Origin: Lasiodiplodia sp. COLG20
Taxonomy: Eukaryota; Ascomycota; Dothideomycetes; Botryosphaeriales; Botryosphaeriaceae
Reading direction: 5' to 3'
DNA: 64,000 bases
Assembly: GCA_009801085.1 (NCBI GenBank)
Contig: VNWV01000001.1
Coordinates: 4,960,001 to 5,024,000, forward strand
Positions 36,001-47,172 of this stretch are shown one piece after another. The notes under the pieces were generated by a model. It saw only the letters and a program-made list of their open reading frames with translations. It made no database searches and was not told the DNA's origin. A program made the position numbers and the translations under genes. Positions within the stretch are counted from its first letter, which is position 1. Each line of letters starts with the position of its first letter.

Positions 36001-37200
36001 GAAGCCCCTCTTTTGGGCTGCCGACGCGTGTTTGGAATGGGTCGGTTTGGTTAGCAGCGCGGCACACGAAGGCTAGACCAGAACTTGTGGCCGCGTGACT
36101 GCCCCTTGCGGCCCCATCGTTGCGGCAGGCTGGAGAGCGCCGTCCCGGCGCGCCTCGGACCCGGGTCTGGAGAGGACCTTTCAGTCGCGGGGCGGATGGC
36201 GGTTGCGTGCGCAGGAGGGGGCGCGTGGCCAGGCGCAGCGTGCACCCCGGCTGCGCTGGCCGGGGAAGGCTGCAGCACTCCGAGCGGACCGCAAGCCCTG
36301 GGGTGATGACGGGCTTCTGGCGATGCAACCGCCATGCCGATCACCGGCTGCCAGTAGCGCTGAGCTGCAGGTTTGTCTCGGCGCAGAGCAGTCTTTGGAG
36401 CGCCCCAAGCAGGCTAGCCTTCTTCCCCGCATGGCCAGTGCGCGCGCTACATACAAGAGTAGAGTCGTTGTGCGGTGCCTGCCACCGCGCCCGAGGCGAT
36501 CTCCTGCTCTGCAAAGTCTCTCGCGTCGCTCCAAGACGTCGCTGTCGCGCCCAGCCCACCCCCGTTGCGCGGCCCCGCCCCAATCTCCACGCCTGCGACC
36601 TGCGCCGCGCCCGCGCCCCAGGCCCCGAGCCCCCGAGTCCCCGCGGCCGCCACGACAGATCGCCGGGGAGCAACGGCGCGAAGCGAGCACTCGGCCCACC
36701 CCAGCTCCAGGGACTCGATTGTCAGTCCACCAGCTGCAGCGCGTCGCCTCCCGAGACACCTCCACCTCACGCCTCGCCTCGCCGTCCCTGCGCGCGCGCC
36801 CACCTCTCCCCATTGCAACGAGACAATGTGCCTCCGCTGATCGCGCGCGACCGCCACGAACTGCTCTGCCTGATCGCCCGGACACTTGCGGCTCGAACGA
36901 GGCAAAGCGTGGCGCGCCTTCCCCACATTCTCCCCCGGTATACCGTCGCATGCCGCTTGCCTGCGTCTCTCATGCCACGACTCCGCCCCGACACTCCTCC
37001 AACCACCGCACCACATCGCGACACACGCACCCTTCGAAGAGATTTGGGATAGACCGGTACAAAAGTTTGGCGCATTGAGGTTGCTCGAGCAAAGACAGGT
37101 ACGCCCGCTGCTTGCCCGCGGCCTGACGCCCGCCAGCTGACCGCCCAAGCACTGCAGCTTTCAACCTCGCAAAGACCCGAGGACTACGCGACCAGAGTGG
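33054..37200. other. 4.1-kb region without a supportable gene
   Basis: Open frames of 200-330 codons occur on both strands at once in the GC-rich 35.9-37.1 kb part, which is a sign of composition rather than coding. The region at 33.05-33.4 kb must hold the MARVEL promoter. No RNA gene or mobile-element end was recognised. Confidence 0.45.
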
Positions 37201-38674
37201 CGATAGAGCTCTCTTTCTGGTAAGTTGCCGCCCCGACGCCCCCGCGGATCGAAGCGGTGCTGCACCCTTCAGCGGCTCGCTCTAGCGCTGATGGCACAGT
37301 AGTGATTTTGTTGAAATATAGACATAGAGGCACTGTCGCGTCCCCCCTCTCCTCGCCTGTAATTGTTTTCAGTATTTCTGTACACTAGGTAAGCGTCTTC
37401 GTTCCCATCGCGTCGCTGCGCGCGCAGCTTGCAACCCTTTCGTCTCAACCTCGCCACCCGTCCGTCGCCATCCTCCCATTCGAGCCACCACCTGGTCGAT
37501 ACGCATGCTGTTCTCGGATTGCCGTCTCCCTTCCAGGCAAGGCTCGAGGCGTGCCTGTCTACAACCTGCCCGCACCGCTCGCAGGTAACGCGAACGAACA
37601 TACTGCGCTCTCAGCGTGGCGTACTGTCCTCCGCAACGCGACTTTGTTTTTAGGGATTTGCGAAGTGTCCATCGCAACACGAGCTACAGCAGCGATCGGC
37701 CCCAGGTTCCCCGGCTCGCACCATGCTGGAGGGTGGCGGGCATTCGGTCCTTGCGCGAAGTTTTCCTTTACTCCGGAACTGGTTGCGGCGCTTTCTTCCC
37801 CCCTATATTTCTCACGAAGGATTCCACTCTTTTTCCTTCCTACGACTTCATTTATCAGTCCAAAATGGCAGGACATTGACATGGATGCATATAGTAATCG
37901 CACGCGCAACGCGCGACTTAACTACGAGAACCGGTCACGAGATCCCGCGACATCCAATTCCCAACATATCCGCGCCTCAGCCTCAGACTTCGACCGCACC
38001 GTTACATACAGCCCTTCCGCAACACTCGACCTACTCTACGGCTTTACTGCCCATCACGACATTCTTTTGTCTGTTTGAATCAGAGGTATGCCTATTCTTT
38101 CAATTTTGTTCATGCAAGTGCATATTATTTTCTCCTCCGCTCCATGGTCGTGGTGCGCCCGTACCTCGATCATGCTTTGGGGCCTCGCCTAAATGGCTGG
38201 ATTGTCAAATTTGAGCACCACGTCAGCGATTGCGACGTACTCCAGTATCCGTCTTACCTCACTACTGCGCCTTTACCACCAGTAGTATGGCTTGACGCCA
38301 TCAGGTTTCGCCTTCTGTTGGACATGCTCATCGCTCCTTTAAAATGGGCTTCTCTGCCTTCTCCACTCGCCATGACTTGTTTTCTTGCGTCCTCCTGTTG
38401 CGCCAAAAATTCCCTTCCCCAGAGCTACGATTTGCTGATTCCTAAATAGAAAAATCAACACGAACCGTTGATTTTCGTAGTATCTGGGTTGCCCGAAAAG
38501 ACGAATTCTTACAATCATTGATTGATCAGCAAATATATCTGGGGGTTGACCGTCCTTTTTGTAAGTGAAGAGCATCCCTATTTGTAACATTGCTGATAGC
38601 TCACCAGGCTGGCAACACGGCCGGTCTTCCAGTCTGTTGAATCAGAAGCTAAAGCGCATATCGGTCAACTAGCC
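37201..38674 (+). promoter_or_regulatory. Probable long leader of the PSP1-domain gene, with uORF
   Basis: A GTAAGT donor at 37220, several candidate introns and pyrimidine-rich tracts suggest a long spliced 5' leader. An upstream reading frame at 37881-38078 (65 codons, MDAYSNRTRNARL...) and shorter ones precede the main ATG. A CACCAG acceptor-like site lies at 38603-38608, about 65 bp before the start codon. Transcript boundaries are inferred. Confidence 0.35.
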
Positions 38675-41320
38675 ATGACTTCGATACCATCAACTCGCGG
38701 TCCGCTCAGCTCCAAGGCTGGGCTGCCACACAAGAATGGGTCGCCATTTTACCTTGAAAAGCCACTTGGACAGGCGCCTCGCGGAGGAAGACCGCATTCC
38801 GAGGCTGTGGCTTCTTCCGAGGATGAGAAGGACATTGTTGTGAAAAAGCCAGCCGGTGCTGCTTCTATCAAAGGTGCTCCAGGACTCCCACCCCTTCGGC
38901 GTGGATCATGGCTATCAGAGGTTCAATCAGGCCCAATGGCGGCCCGAAGAGCATCTCAAGGGGGCGTTTCCATCACATCCAATAATTCGCAGCCGTCTAC
39001 TCCCGGAGAGCATGGGTCTTGGAATACTTTGGCGCATAAATCCTCCGCCGGGACGGTGTCCTACAGTAATCCTTGGACCTCCGATGCAAGACGTGAACCC
39101 CCCTCCCGCCTTACAGAGTTACCCCAATCGCCATCAAACTACTTCCATTCTGCTCTCGGCTTCGGAGATGAGCTCCGTTCGCCCGGCCACGAGCTGCCTT
39201 CGGAAGAATCCCTTCACTTCAGGAAGACGATGAGGTCTCAGTCATACTCAGTGGGGCAAAGCGAGGATGGTCCGGTTCCAAATGCGCCGAACCGCGTACG
39301 CGCTAGTTTCCAAGCACTGCATCAGCCTCGCCCAGCAATCCTTGGCGACCTTCACGAAGAGGAAGTGAGCAACAACCAGGGCGCAATACCAGTGAGCAAG
39401 GCGGCACCCGGCCCTCCTTCTTCTGCCCTGCTTAAGCAAGCACTCGGTGTGCGTCATCGTGCCTCAAGCACAAGCGTCAATGCCGGCACGTGGTCGCCGC
39501 AACGCTCACAGACCTTCTCAGAATCCGACTATGCTATTGACGAAGCAGATGACAACGAATCGGAATCAGGTGGTCATCAATCCGTTGGCATGCTTGGCAG
39601 AGGGCTCGCAGACAGGCGTTTTAGTGAAATGTCACCGCTGAGAACCGACTTTTCACTCTCTCGCATGAACGACGGTTCTCAAAGATTTGCTTGGAACTCA
39701 CCCGGCTTCGACCCCATCGACGAGGGCTCACAGAGCAGACGCCATTCATTCGCTGTCGTCACTCCTCACTCCCATACGCGCCTGAACAACTCATTCTTCT
39801 CAACTGACGGCAACATTGAAGACGATCTGAGCGCCTCGCGCATATCCCAGAACAGTCAACCTGACATTGCTCGGAACATGCACTCACCATCCTCCCAGAT
39901 GCGGTCTCAGAACTATCACCAGGAACGGGAATACGATCATTTCAGGTCGAACTCGGGCGATGAAGAATCAGCAATCGAGCTCGGCCAGGCTCACGATCGT
40001 GCCTTCGCGCAGTCATACTTTTCGGGAGTTGGTCCGGCTATGCGCAGCGCTCACACAACCGTGCCCGGCATCGCTGCCACGGCTCCCAGCATGGTAAACC
40101 CGTACGCGCCACCGAATGTCGCCCGTCCGACGAAGCATTTGTACATCGTCACCTTCAAATGCTCCAGGTCCGACGTCTACTACATTCCTGAGAACGTGGG
40201 TCTGGAGGTCAAGGCTGGAGACATGGTTATTGTCGAGGGTGACCGTGGACAGGATCTCGGTCAGGTCACACACTGCGACGTCACGCTGGAAGACGCCAGG
40301 CAGAACCTCAAAGAGGCATCGGAGCAGCACTTCCGTTGGTTGATGATGTTCTCGCGCCATGTTCAGAACGGCAACAGTGGACTGGTGAACCCCAATGGCA
40401 TGCTTGCTGCCTCTAACGGCGAACAGTACGGTAGAGAAGGCGGCATGGGCCCAAGACCTCCCCTCCAGGCGCCAATTGTTGACGACATCCGGCCAAAGAT
40501 GCTCAAGCGTCTTGCTCAGGGACACGAGATCCAGGTGCTCCGCGACAAAGAAGGCGCAGAGGCCAAGGCCAAGCGGGTCTGCCAACAAAAGGCTATTGAG
40601 CATGGTCTTACCATGGAGATCCTTGATGCCGAGTATCAGCTCGACTACAAGAAACTCACCTTCTTCTACTATGCTGACTGCTACATCAACTTCAACCACC
40701 TTGTGACCGATCTCTTCAAGGTGTACAAAGCACGCATCTGGATGTCAGCGGTTAACCCTGCCTCGTTTGCGACTCCATCCAATGCTCTCACACAGCTTCC
40801 TCCGCCATCCAGCCTTGGTCCAGGCGCCACTTCCAATGCCAATGCCAATGGAAACGGATTTCCGACAACGATGACGATAGGACCCAGTTACGGACGGGGC
40901 GCTTTTAGTGGTATATCTCAACCATCACCCCAGAACTTACCACTGATCGCTAATGCCCACCCAGCGCCTCGTACCCCCGGCGGCCTTGAAGTGAATTCTA
41001 CCGATGCTCAACAAGACTATCAGGAACCGCAAGGGCGCCCAGTCTACCACTACGCTCCATCTCCAGCCTTTGGTGGATTCAACCCTGTCGCACCGGCTTA
41101 CGCGCCGACTTGGGTGCAGAATCCCCCAATGAACCGTTACATGCCGTATCAGTATGGATATGGTGGTGGACCTGGAGGCGGTTACCCCGGCAATTACTCC
41201 CCATTTCCTGGTCAGGAAGTTGGAGGTTCTCGCGCAGGCGAACACTCTCAAAATGATGAGCAGGATATCAACCGTGTGCTCGCGCAGAGCCTTTCACTCA
41301 ATCAACGTGCCGGTTCCTAA
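38675..41320 (+). CDS. PSP1-domain protein
   Basis: A single exon of 881 residues. The C-terminal half holds the PSP1 domain at about residues 487-690: KHLYIVTFKCSRSDVYYIPE, KAGDMVIVEGDRGQDLGQV, then YQLDYKKLTFFYYADCYINF and HLVTDLFKVYKARIWM. Yeast PSP1 was found as a suppressor of DNA-polymerase mutations and is linked to P-bodies and translation control; bacterial relatives (YaaT) act in RNA turnover. The first 480 residues are Ser-rich and disordered, with many SP/TP sites and basic patches, as expected for a phospho-regulated RNA-associated protein. The last 130 residues are Pro/Gly/Tyr-rich. The start at 38675 begins MTSIPSTRGPLSSK. It has a long 5' leader, and a 19-T run in its 3' flank. 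Confidence 0.88.
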   Translation: MTSIPSTRGPLSSKAGLPHKNGSPFYLEKPLGQAPRGGRPHSEAVASSEDEKDIVVKKPAGAASIKGAPGLPPLRRGSWLSEVQSGPMAARRASQGGVSITSNNSQPSTPGEHGSWNTLAHKSSAGTVSYSNPWTSDARREPPSRLTELPQSPSNYFHSALGFGDELRSPGHELPSEESLHFRKTMRSQSYSVGQSEDGPVPNAPNRVRASFQALHQPRPAILGDLHEEEVSNNQGAIPVSKAAPGPPSSALLKQALGVRHRASSTSVNAGTWSPQRSQTFSESDYAIDEADDNESESGGHQSVGMLGRGLADRRFSEMSPLRTDFSLSRMNDGSQRFAWNSPGFDPIDEGSQSRRHSFAVVTPHSHTRLNNSFFSTDGNIEDDLSASRISQNSQPDIARNMHSPSSQMRSQNYHQEREYDHFRSNSGDEESAIELGQAHDRAFAQSYFSGVGPAMRSAHTTVPGIAATAPSMVNPYAPPNVARPTKHLYIVTFKCSRSDVYYIPENVGLEVKAGDMVIVEGDRGQDLGQVTHCDVTLEDARQNLKEASEQHFRWLMMFSRHVQNGNSGLVNPNGMLAASNGEQYGREGGMGPRPPLQAPIVDDIRPKMLKRLAQGHEIQVLRDKEGAEAKAKRVCQQKAIEHGLTMEILDAEYQLDYKKLTFFYYADCYINFNHLVTDLFKVYKARIWMSAVNPASFATPSNALTQLPPPSSLGPGATSNANANGNGFPTTMTIGPSYGRGAFSGISQPSPQNLPLIANAHPAPRTPGGLEVNSTDAQQDYQEPQGRPVYHYAPSPAFGGFNPVAPAYAPTWVQNPPMNRYMPYQYGYGGGPGGGYPGNYSPFPGQEVGGSRAGEHSQNDEQDINRVLAQSLSLNQRAGS

Positions 41321-42818
41321 TGGATCGAAGGTCATAGAACACAGCCGTCCATATCATCAGAACAGAGATTGATTTTGGAGCATACAGACTTGACGGCCGA
41401 AGAAGCTTGGAAAGTGATGTGAGACGAGAGAGCCAAAGAACGGCACGACTGAGACATGACCACGACTCATTGCATGTTGAAGGTTTTTTTTTTCTTTCAA
41501 TTTCAACACCAAATCTTGCGATCGGCGAAGGTATTGCTGCAGGCTATTGCCTTATAGGTAGTTATGGGTTTCTGAGTTCATTGCATGCTCACTTCTTTCT
41601 TCCTGCTCTATTCTCTTTCTTGCGCTCCTTATGGTCCGATTTTTATTTCACTTTGCATATTTCCCTCATCAGTACACATTACAACTTACCCCATTTCTGC
41701 AAGTCGGAACATGGCAGGGTCAATCTGCGGACAGGAAACGAGTACGGCGATTGGATGACGGATGGCTCAATCCATGGTGGGTGTTTTCTGGCTTCTCCAT
41801 CAAAGAATGGGTTCTTGAGATATTTCCTTCGGCAGGAAAAGTGATTTAACCATTTCCTATTCCTCTAGTGCTGTGTTTCATCATTCAGAGTTCCATTTTT
41901 GACCTATTCGCTCGGAGAGTTGGTGCTCTTTTCTTTCCCTCCGGCCGTACTGCTGATGACTATTTACAATCGGAAAAAGTAGGGAAGCAAAAAAGTGAAT
42001 ACTTTCACTCTTTTTGAAACTGGCTGGTGGGCAAATGGAGGGAGAGCTTTTTTTTTTTTTTTTTTTGTGGTTCTGATGTTCCTTTTCAATCTTTCACTTA
42101 AAGAGGCCCTGGCTATTAAAAGGTTTGTACGGAAGGAAATGCACCTGCAGGTCGGTATCTTTCCTACCTCTCATGTAGCTTAGCTGGCTAATCCACATCC
42201 GGGCGTCCTAAGCCTCTTGCTGGTGTGTTGGTACTATGTGAAGATGGCGGTCGTAGAGGTCTAGTCAGAGAGACAAGAATGAGATTGTCTGATATTAGTG
42301 TAATGTTGCGTCTTCATAAATTCATATAATTTAGTTTTGCGAAGAGAAATCGAACGCTATGCTTGATAGCCCCAGCGCATACACATTAAGCGACTGAACA
42401 CAGAACTGAAGCACCTACAGAGGGGCGCTGCAGCCGATGGCTAGCGCGAAGAAGAGCAGGGCCCTATATCATAACATGACTATGTCCCAACTCTGCCTTC
42501 GAAAAATTAACATATGTGGGGAGCTGAAACTATCGTAGGCCGGACGATATGGAATGATAGCTTCAGATACCCATGATATGAGCGAAAAACAAATCCACGC
42601 TAGCCGTCGGCTGCAAGAGGGGGCTGTATCAAGTGTGGATCCCGAATCTATCTGGAAAGAGCGACGTGGGTTTGCCGCTGTCGGTCTGTAGCCGAATCAG
42701 GAAGTCACCGTGGTCCACGCCTTCTCCCGGCTACCACTCTACAACAGATCAACGTTCACCCACCTTCACAAGAACCCTTTCGCAATCGCTCATCTTTCAC
42801 CTGTCTGTTCCATGCGTC
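41321..42818. other. 3' flank of the PSP1 gene and MITE-containing spacer
   Basis: No gene is seen. The left part is T-rich 3' flank with a run of 19 T at 42048-42066. An intact MITE occupies 42416-42628 and ends 190 bp before the next start codon. Confidence 0.55.
42416..42628 (+). mobile_element. Palindromic MITE, copy 5 (intact ends, 213 bp)
   Basis: It runs from TACAGAGGGGCGCTGCAGCC followed by GATGGCTAGCG to CGCTAGCCGTCGGCTGCAAG followed by AGGGGGCTGTA. The inner core is shortened: the central AATT segment is partly deleted between GGCCGGACGATATGG and AATGATAGCTTCAG. The element ends 190 bp upstream of the next gene, so it may lie in that promoter. Confidence 0.88.
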
Positions 42819-43833
42819 ATGCAGCCAAGTACCAAAAAGAGGCCTCGAGGTAACACACTTAGCGGTTGACCCTTTCCCAGCTTCTCGCTAACACAGTTCT
42901 GATCAAAGCTGAAAGAGGCTCCCGCCCTCGCAAGGACAGCAGCGAGTTCGCCGCGGGACCCAGTGAGGGCGTTCCCGCCACAGATAGCCAGTGAGTTGGA
43001 TCACTCGAGCAGAGCGGCGCAAGATAAAGCCACACTGACACTTTACACCCTTCCCATAGAAGTTTTCGACGTGTAGCGAAAGCATTCGACGCCTCTTCGG
43101 AAGAAGATCCGTTCTTCACGCAGTTCAAGAAGGAACTTGACACAGACAAGCGCAAGCTTTTGAAGACCATCCAGAAGCGGCAACAAGATGCGTAAGCCCA
43201 CTACTTTCCAGGGAAATGACAGTCCCCTCGTTACTTATGCTCCGCAGAATCAACGTAGATGCCTCTTTCCGCCGCCAAATTCGTCCTCCAATCGCTGACG
43301 CTCTCCGTCCGCGCATTACTGCTACTGCTGTAAAAGGAAATGCAGCACAACCGCGGGCCAATGAAGGGTCACAAGCAGCAGCATCAGGGCCTGCCGTGGC
43401 CGCTTGCCCAGTAGCGGCGTCCGGTGCGCGAATCCTACAACTCTCGAAACGACTACTAGCGTCCTACGAGGAAGCGGTCAAAGCGGTCGATGCGGGGGGC
43501 GACAAGCTTAAAGATGCTGGCGGTCGACTCGGCGACAATTGGCCGAAAGACATCGAGAATCTGCGCGGCCTGTTGGATATTGGATACAGGACGGCGCAGG
43601 ATGACGTGGTCAAGGTCTTGCAAGGCGCTGGTGATGGCGACGGGGACGACGGCAGAGCCAAGACGGATGCGCAGGAGAAGGAGAAGGCGGATGTGTTCTT
43701 CGGAGCTGACCGGGAGAAGCAGCAGGAGAGGGAGCAGTTCAATGTGGCGCAGTCGCTATGCGAGGCGTCGAGGGGCGTGCGTAAGCTGAGCGAGAGCCTG
43801 CCGTGGGAACCAGAGCCAGAGCTACTGGAATAG
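42819..43833 (+). CDS. Hypothetical protein, four exons
   Basis: I do not recognise a family. Four exons (42819-42849, 42897-42990, 43060-43191, 43248-43833) with introns of 47, 69 and 56 bp give 280 residues. The frame is continuous only after splicing, which supports a real gene. The N-terminus is basic (MQPSTKKRPRVLIKAERG, a possible nuclear signal). A helical, charged block follows (DASSEEDPFFTQFKKELDTD, KRKLLKTIQKRQQ). Then comes an Ala-rich linker, another helical region (ILQLSKRLLASYEEAVKAVD, DIENLRGLLDIGYRTAQDDV) and an acidic Lys/Glu-rich tail. The pattern of helical charged segments would suit a chromatin or kinetochore-associated factor, but that is only a guess. A MITE lies directly upstream. 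Confidence 0.8.
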
Positions 43834-44526
43834 GGTGCACATTGCGGCGGAAGGGTTCAGGGACACGACAATGATAGGATGATGATGGGCAGGGTCTGCG
43901 GCGACGATCGCTTCTTCTTGCTAGTTTACGGTTTTGTCAATCACGCTATTACCGAGCTCGATAGATTTTTGCAAGGCTGACACGGTTGTTTCATGCCGGG
44001 GTGTGGCGGTGCGGCTGGAGGAAGAGAGCAGTGAATACGTCATGGCTGCCGTCGCGACGCGTTGATACGCTGAGAGCGAAAGCGCAAAAACGGACAGCGC
44101 AGGCCGCATTTTGCTGCATGACCGCTGTTCTTGAGGCTGCAAGTGCCCGCGCGCCGGCTAGCCCTATTCCGCGCGGAGTCTGGCCTCAGCAACGCAGCAA
44201 CCAATCGTGTTTACACCAGCCCAACGCACCATTCAAAGCCACCCGCACCTGCGCAAGCACCGGCAGATCACGAACACCTGCCACCGTCATCCCTCAGCTG
44301 CACTGCCCGCGCGCTCTGCCCCTTCGCTCCTTCCAAGCTCGCCGCTCTACGTCGTCGCTTGGAGCTGTTCACCGTCCGTCGCGCCATGCTACCGGCCCTG
44401 CTTTTTTCCTAGCAACGGTTCGCTCAACCACACACCTGCTGCCCAAGCGCGCTGGTCAGCCTCGTTCCACCCGACTCCACGACGTTCACCGCTGGGTAAG
44501 CACACGCGCTCAGTACTCGCGCCGCC
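43834..44526. promoter_or_regulatory. Spacer and promoter of the DnaJ gene
   Basis: No gene is seen. The right 350 bp are C-rich with little G, as is typical of a fungal 5' leader. A short frame overlaps it in several phases. Confidence 0.4.
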
Positions 44527-47172
44527 ATGGTGAAGGCCGATCCGAAGCGCAACTACTACGCCGACCTCGAGGTCGCGCCTGACGCCGACGCAGAAGAGAT
44601 CCGCAAGCAGTTCCGCAAGCTCGCCCTCAAGTGGCACCCCGACCGAAACCCAGGCAGGGAGGCGGAATGCGTGCCCAAGTTCCAGGCCATCCAGGCCGCC
44701 AACGAAATTCTCGGCGATCCTGCTGAGCGCACGCGATATGACCTCGAGCGCAGGAAGAGAGGCGGCGGCCCCGGCCTCTACACGCAGAGACAACCTGCTC
44801 CTCGCGGCAATCCCTACCAGGCTCAGTCCAACTTCCCTCCGCCGCCCCGCCGCACTGGTCCGCAACGGCCTGGCGCCACCAACGCGTCGGCCTCGAGCGG
44901 TGCCAACCGCTTCTCGAGTTTCCCGAAACCTCCTCCGACGCAGAGGAAGGACGCCGACCACCAGAAGGCAAACGTGTTTAACGCGTGGCAGAACATGAAG
45001 CCGAAAACGAGTACGCATACTTCCCAGGCAGAGTCGTCGCATCAGAGAGCCAAGTCAGCGTGGGAGCATACACAGGAATCCTACAAGCCTGGGGTAAGCC
45101 GTAGTCAGAGTACAAGGATGCCTAAGAGAGGCGGTTTCGACCCTACGACTCCCGGTGCGGATGAGCCTCCGGCCGCAAGCACCTCGTCATACTTCACGAC
45201 TTCGAACTATGGCAGACCCGTCCCTCCGCCTCCGCCACCGCCTCGGGACCCTGGCACAGCGCAACCCCAGCAGCCGTCAGTGGATCCGTTGAAGCAGTTC
45301 AAAGACCAGTTCCAACAGGAGACGGCTTATCCTGAAGGCATGCGAACGAGAACTCCGTATGGTTCGTCCGGTGGAGAGAAGATATTCGTTGATCCTGTGA
45401 GGCGCTCTGCCAGTCAGCGAAGCTCCCCCCAAAGAGGACCCGGATCAGCCCACGCCAGTGCAAGCGGGGCATCTGCTACACGTCACCACAGCTCCAGTCC
45501 CCCCAGGCGCAAGGGAAATGCCACTCGCCCCTTTGCCATGTACAGCTCCAGTGAAGAGGACGAGCCAGTGAAGCCTCCTCCAAAGACATCTCAGCAGCAT
45601 AGGACAGGAAGTGTAGACGCCAGTTACCAGCCTCAAAGCAATGGTTTCAATGCCAAAGAAACCAACGGCGGCATGGGCCAGAAGAGCAAGTCATCAATGT
45701 ACGACCACTTCTTCCCTCACAACACGCGCAAAACAAGCAACCCCGCAATCCCCAACATCAAGATGAAGCCTATGCAATGGCCCTACTGGGCAGTGCCGTC
45801 TAGCTTGCCTCCACGAAGCCCTTCTCACAAGACTTCTAAAACGTTCGTGGGAAATGCCAGAAAGCGCACTGCCACGAGTGATAATTCTCCTCTTCATCAC
45901 CCTTCTCGTCGGTATCGCAGCTCGGAACATGCTAACAGAAACACCAGCTTCAACTTCCCTATCGACACGGATACCTTCGTTCAGACGAACGGCGAACAAA
46001 TCAAGAGCGACAGCACGGAAAACATCAATACGAAATTCTCCCCTCAAGATTGGCATGGAAAGTTTGAAGGCAAGCCGGACTATTTCGCTCACCCAGTACC
46101 TCCCAACGGAAGCCGTGCGAAGAAATCACCTACGAGACCGCCGAGCTCGAGGAAGAATAGTATGCAGAACTTCCCATCCACAGCTGCGGCCCAGATGCCT
46201 CAGCCAACCCCACCGCCGACCGAGGCGTCTGCCGCTGCGCCCCCTCCTGCTGCCCAAACTCCGGGTGGAGAGCCTGGTCCGGTCAGATTTTCGCCGGATC
46301 AGTGGGCAAAGACATTTAAGGACCCAAGCTTCGTGCTGCCCACGGAACCACCCAAGGCGGCATCTCCGGTCAAGGGACCGGCGCCGATGCGAGGCAGGAA
46401 ACAGTCAAGGACACGCCCCGCTGGAGCTAACGCCAAGCCAAAGTCAGCTAGTGTAGCCGATACTGATGATAACAGCGAGGGTGCCGAAAGCACCAATGAT
46501 GCGGCAGGGACGGATAGCAGTGCGATGGATATTGACCCCACACCACCTGCACCTCAGACTAACGGGGCTCAGCGCCCCAAGATAGTGCCTACGCCAATCT
46601 CTCAGGCTCGTGCTGCGCAGAAAGAGCAGGCTCAAGCTAAACCACAGGAAGCCGACGATTCGCTTCGGTTCAAGGAGTTCGCAAACGTTGCGCCATTCAC
46701 GGCGACTTCGCAAGAGGGGCTGAAGAATTTGAATGATCTTACGCAGAACCTTCCGTTCGACTCTCGTCCGGCCGCATCGCACCCGACTCAGCCTGCGGAG
46801 CCCACTGCACTTCAGCTTCCGCAGCTGCCCAAAGCTCCAGAGGTGCCGAAGCAATTGACCATGAGTGTCTGGAGAGAGCAACTGCCCAAGATGGCGGCTT
46901 ACGTGAAGGCGTTCCAGCAATGGGACTCGCACATGCTTCAACACTTTGCTGCGCGTCAGCATGAGACAGATGCGATGGGTGCGCCAGTAAACTGGCTAGG
47001 CGCGGCGGGCGATTTGACGACGACGGGAGGTTTTGGCAGCTACATGCGCGGCATCAAGGAAGATGAGAGGGCGCGGGAGCACTGGATGGTTGGATGGGAG
47101 AAGCACAGAGACGCGATGGAATTGTTCGAGGGAATGAGGGCTCGAGTGATGAAGGGCGGCCTTGCGGCATGA
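44527..47172 (+). CDS. DnaJ-domain protein with long disordered region
   Basis: A single exon of 881 residues. The N-terminal J domain (residues 8-72) has NYYADLEVAPDADAEEIRKQ, the HPD triad at residues 37-39 and FQAIQAANEILGDPAERTRY, so it should stimulate an Hsp70 ATPase. There is no Gly/Phe region, zinc finger or transmembrane segment, making it a class C J-protein. The following roughly 680 residues are Ser/Pro/Gln-rich and disordered. The last 100 residues regain order (LTMSVWREQLPKMAAYVKAF, QQWDSHMLQHFAARQHE, YMRGIKEDERAREHWMVGWE) and may bind a client. The gene starts six bases after a GCGCC stretch with a Kozak-like GCCATGG. Two motifs (RFSPDQWAKTFKDPSFV and KFSPQDWHGKFEGKPDYF) repeat within the disordered part. 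Confidence 0.9.
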   Translation: MVKADPKRNYYADLEVAPDADAEEIRKQFRKLALKWHPDRNPGREAECVPKFQAIQAANEILGDPAERTRYDLERRKRGGGPGLYTQRQPAPRGNPYQAQSNFPPPPRRTGPQRPGATNASASSGANRFSSFPKPPPTQRKDADHQKANVFNAWQNMKPKTSTHTSQAESSHQRAKSAWEHTQESYKPGVSRSQSTRMPKRGGFDPTTPGADEPPAASTSSYFTTSNYGRPVPPPPPPPRDPGTAQPQQPSVDPLKQFKDQFQQETAYPEGMRTRTPYGSSGGEKIFVDPVRRSASQRSSPQRGPGSAHASASGASATRHHSSSPPRRKGNATRPFAMYSSSEEDEPVKPPPKTSQQHRTGSVDASYQPQSNGFNAKETNGGMGQKSKSSMYDHFFPHNTRKTSNPAIPNIKMKPMQWPYWAVPSSLPPRSPSHKTSKTFVGNARKRTATSDNSPLHHPSRRYRSSEHANRNTSFNFPIDTDTFVQTNGEQIKSDSTENINTKFSPQDWHGKFEGKPDYFAHPVPPNGSRAKKSPTRPPSSRKNSMQNFPSTAAAQMPQPTPPPTEASAAAPPPAAQTPGGEPGPVRFSPDQWAKTFKDPSFVLPTEPPKAASPVKGPAPMRGRKQSRTRPAGANAKPKSASVADTDDNSEGAESTNDAAGTDSSAMDIDPTPPAPQTNGAQRPKIVPTPISQARAAQKEQAQAKPQEADDSLRFKEFANVAPFTATSQEGLKNLNDLTQNLPFDSRPAASHPTQPAEPTALQLPQLPKAPEVPKQLTMSVWREQLPKMAAYVKAFQQWDSHMLQHFAARQHETDAMGAPVNWLGAAGDLTTTGGFGSYMRGIKEDERAREHWMVGWEKHRDAMELFEGMRARVMKGGLAA

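Noticed and set aside
36095..37078. 327-codon frame overlapping long frames on the opposite strand
   Set aside because: Several long frames on both strands coincide with very high GC, which lowers stop-codon frequency.
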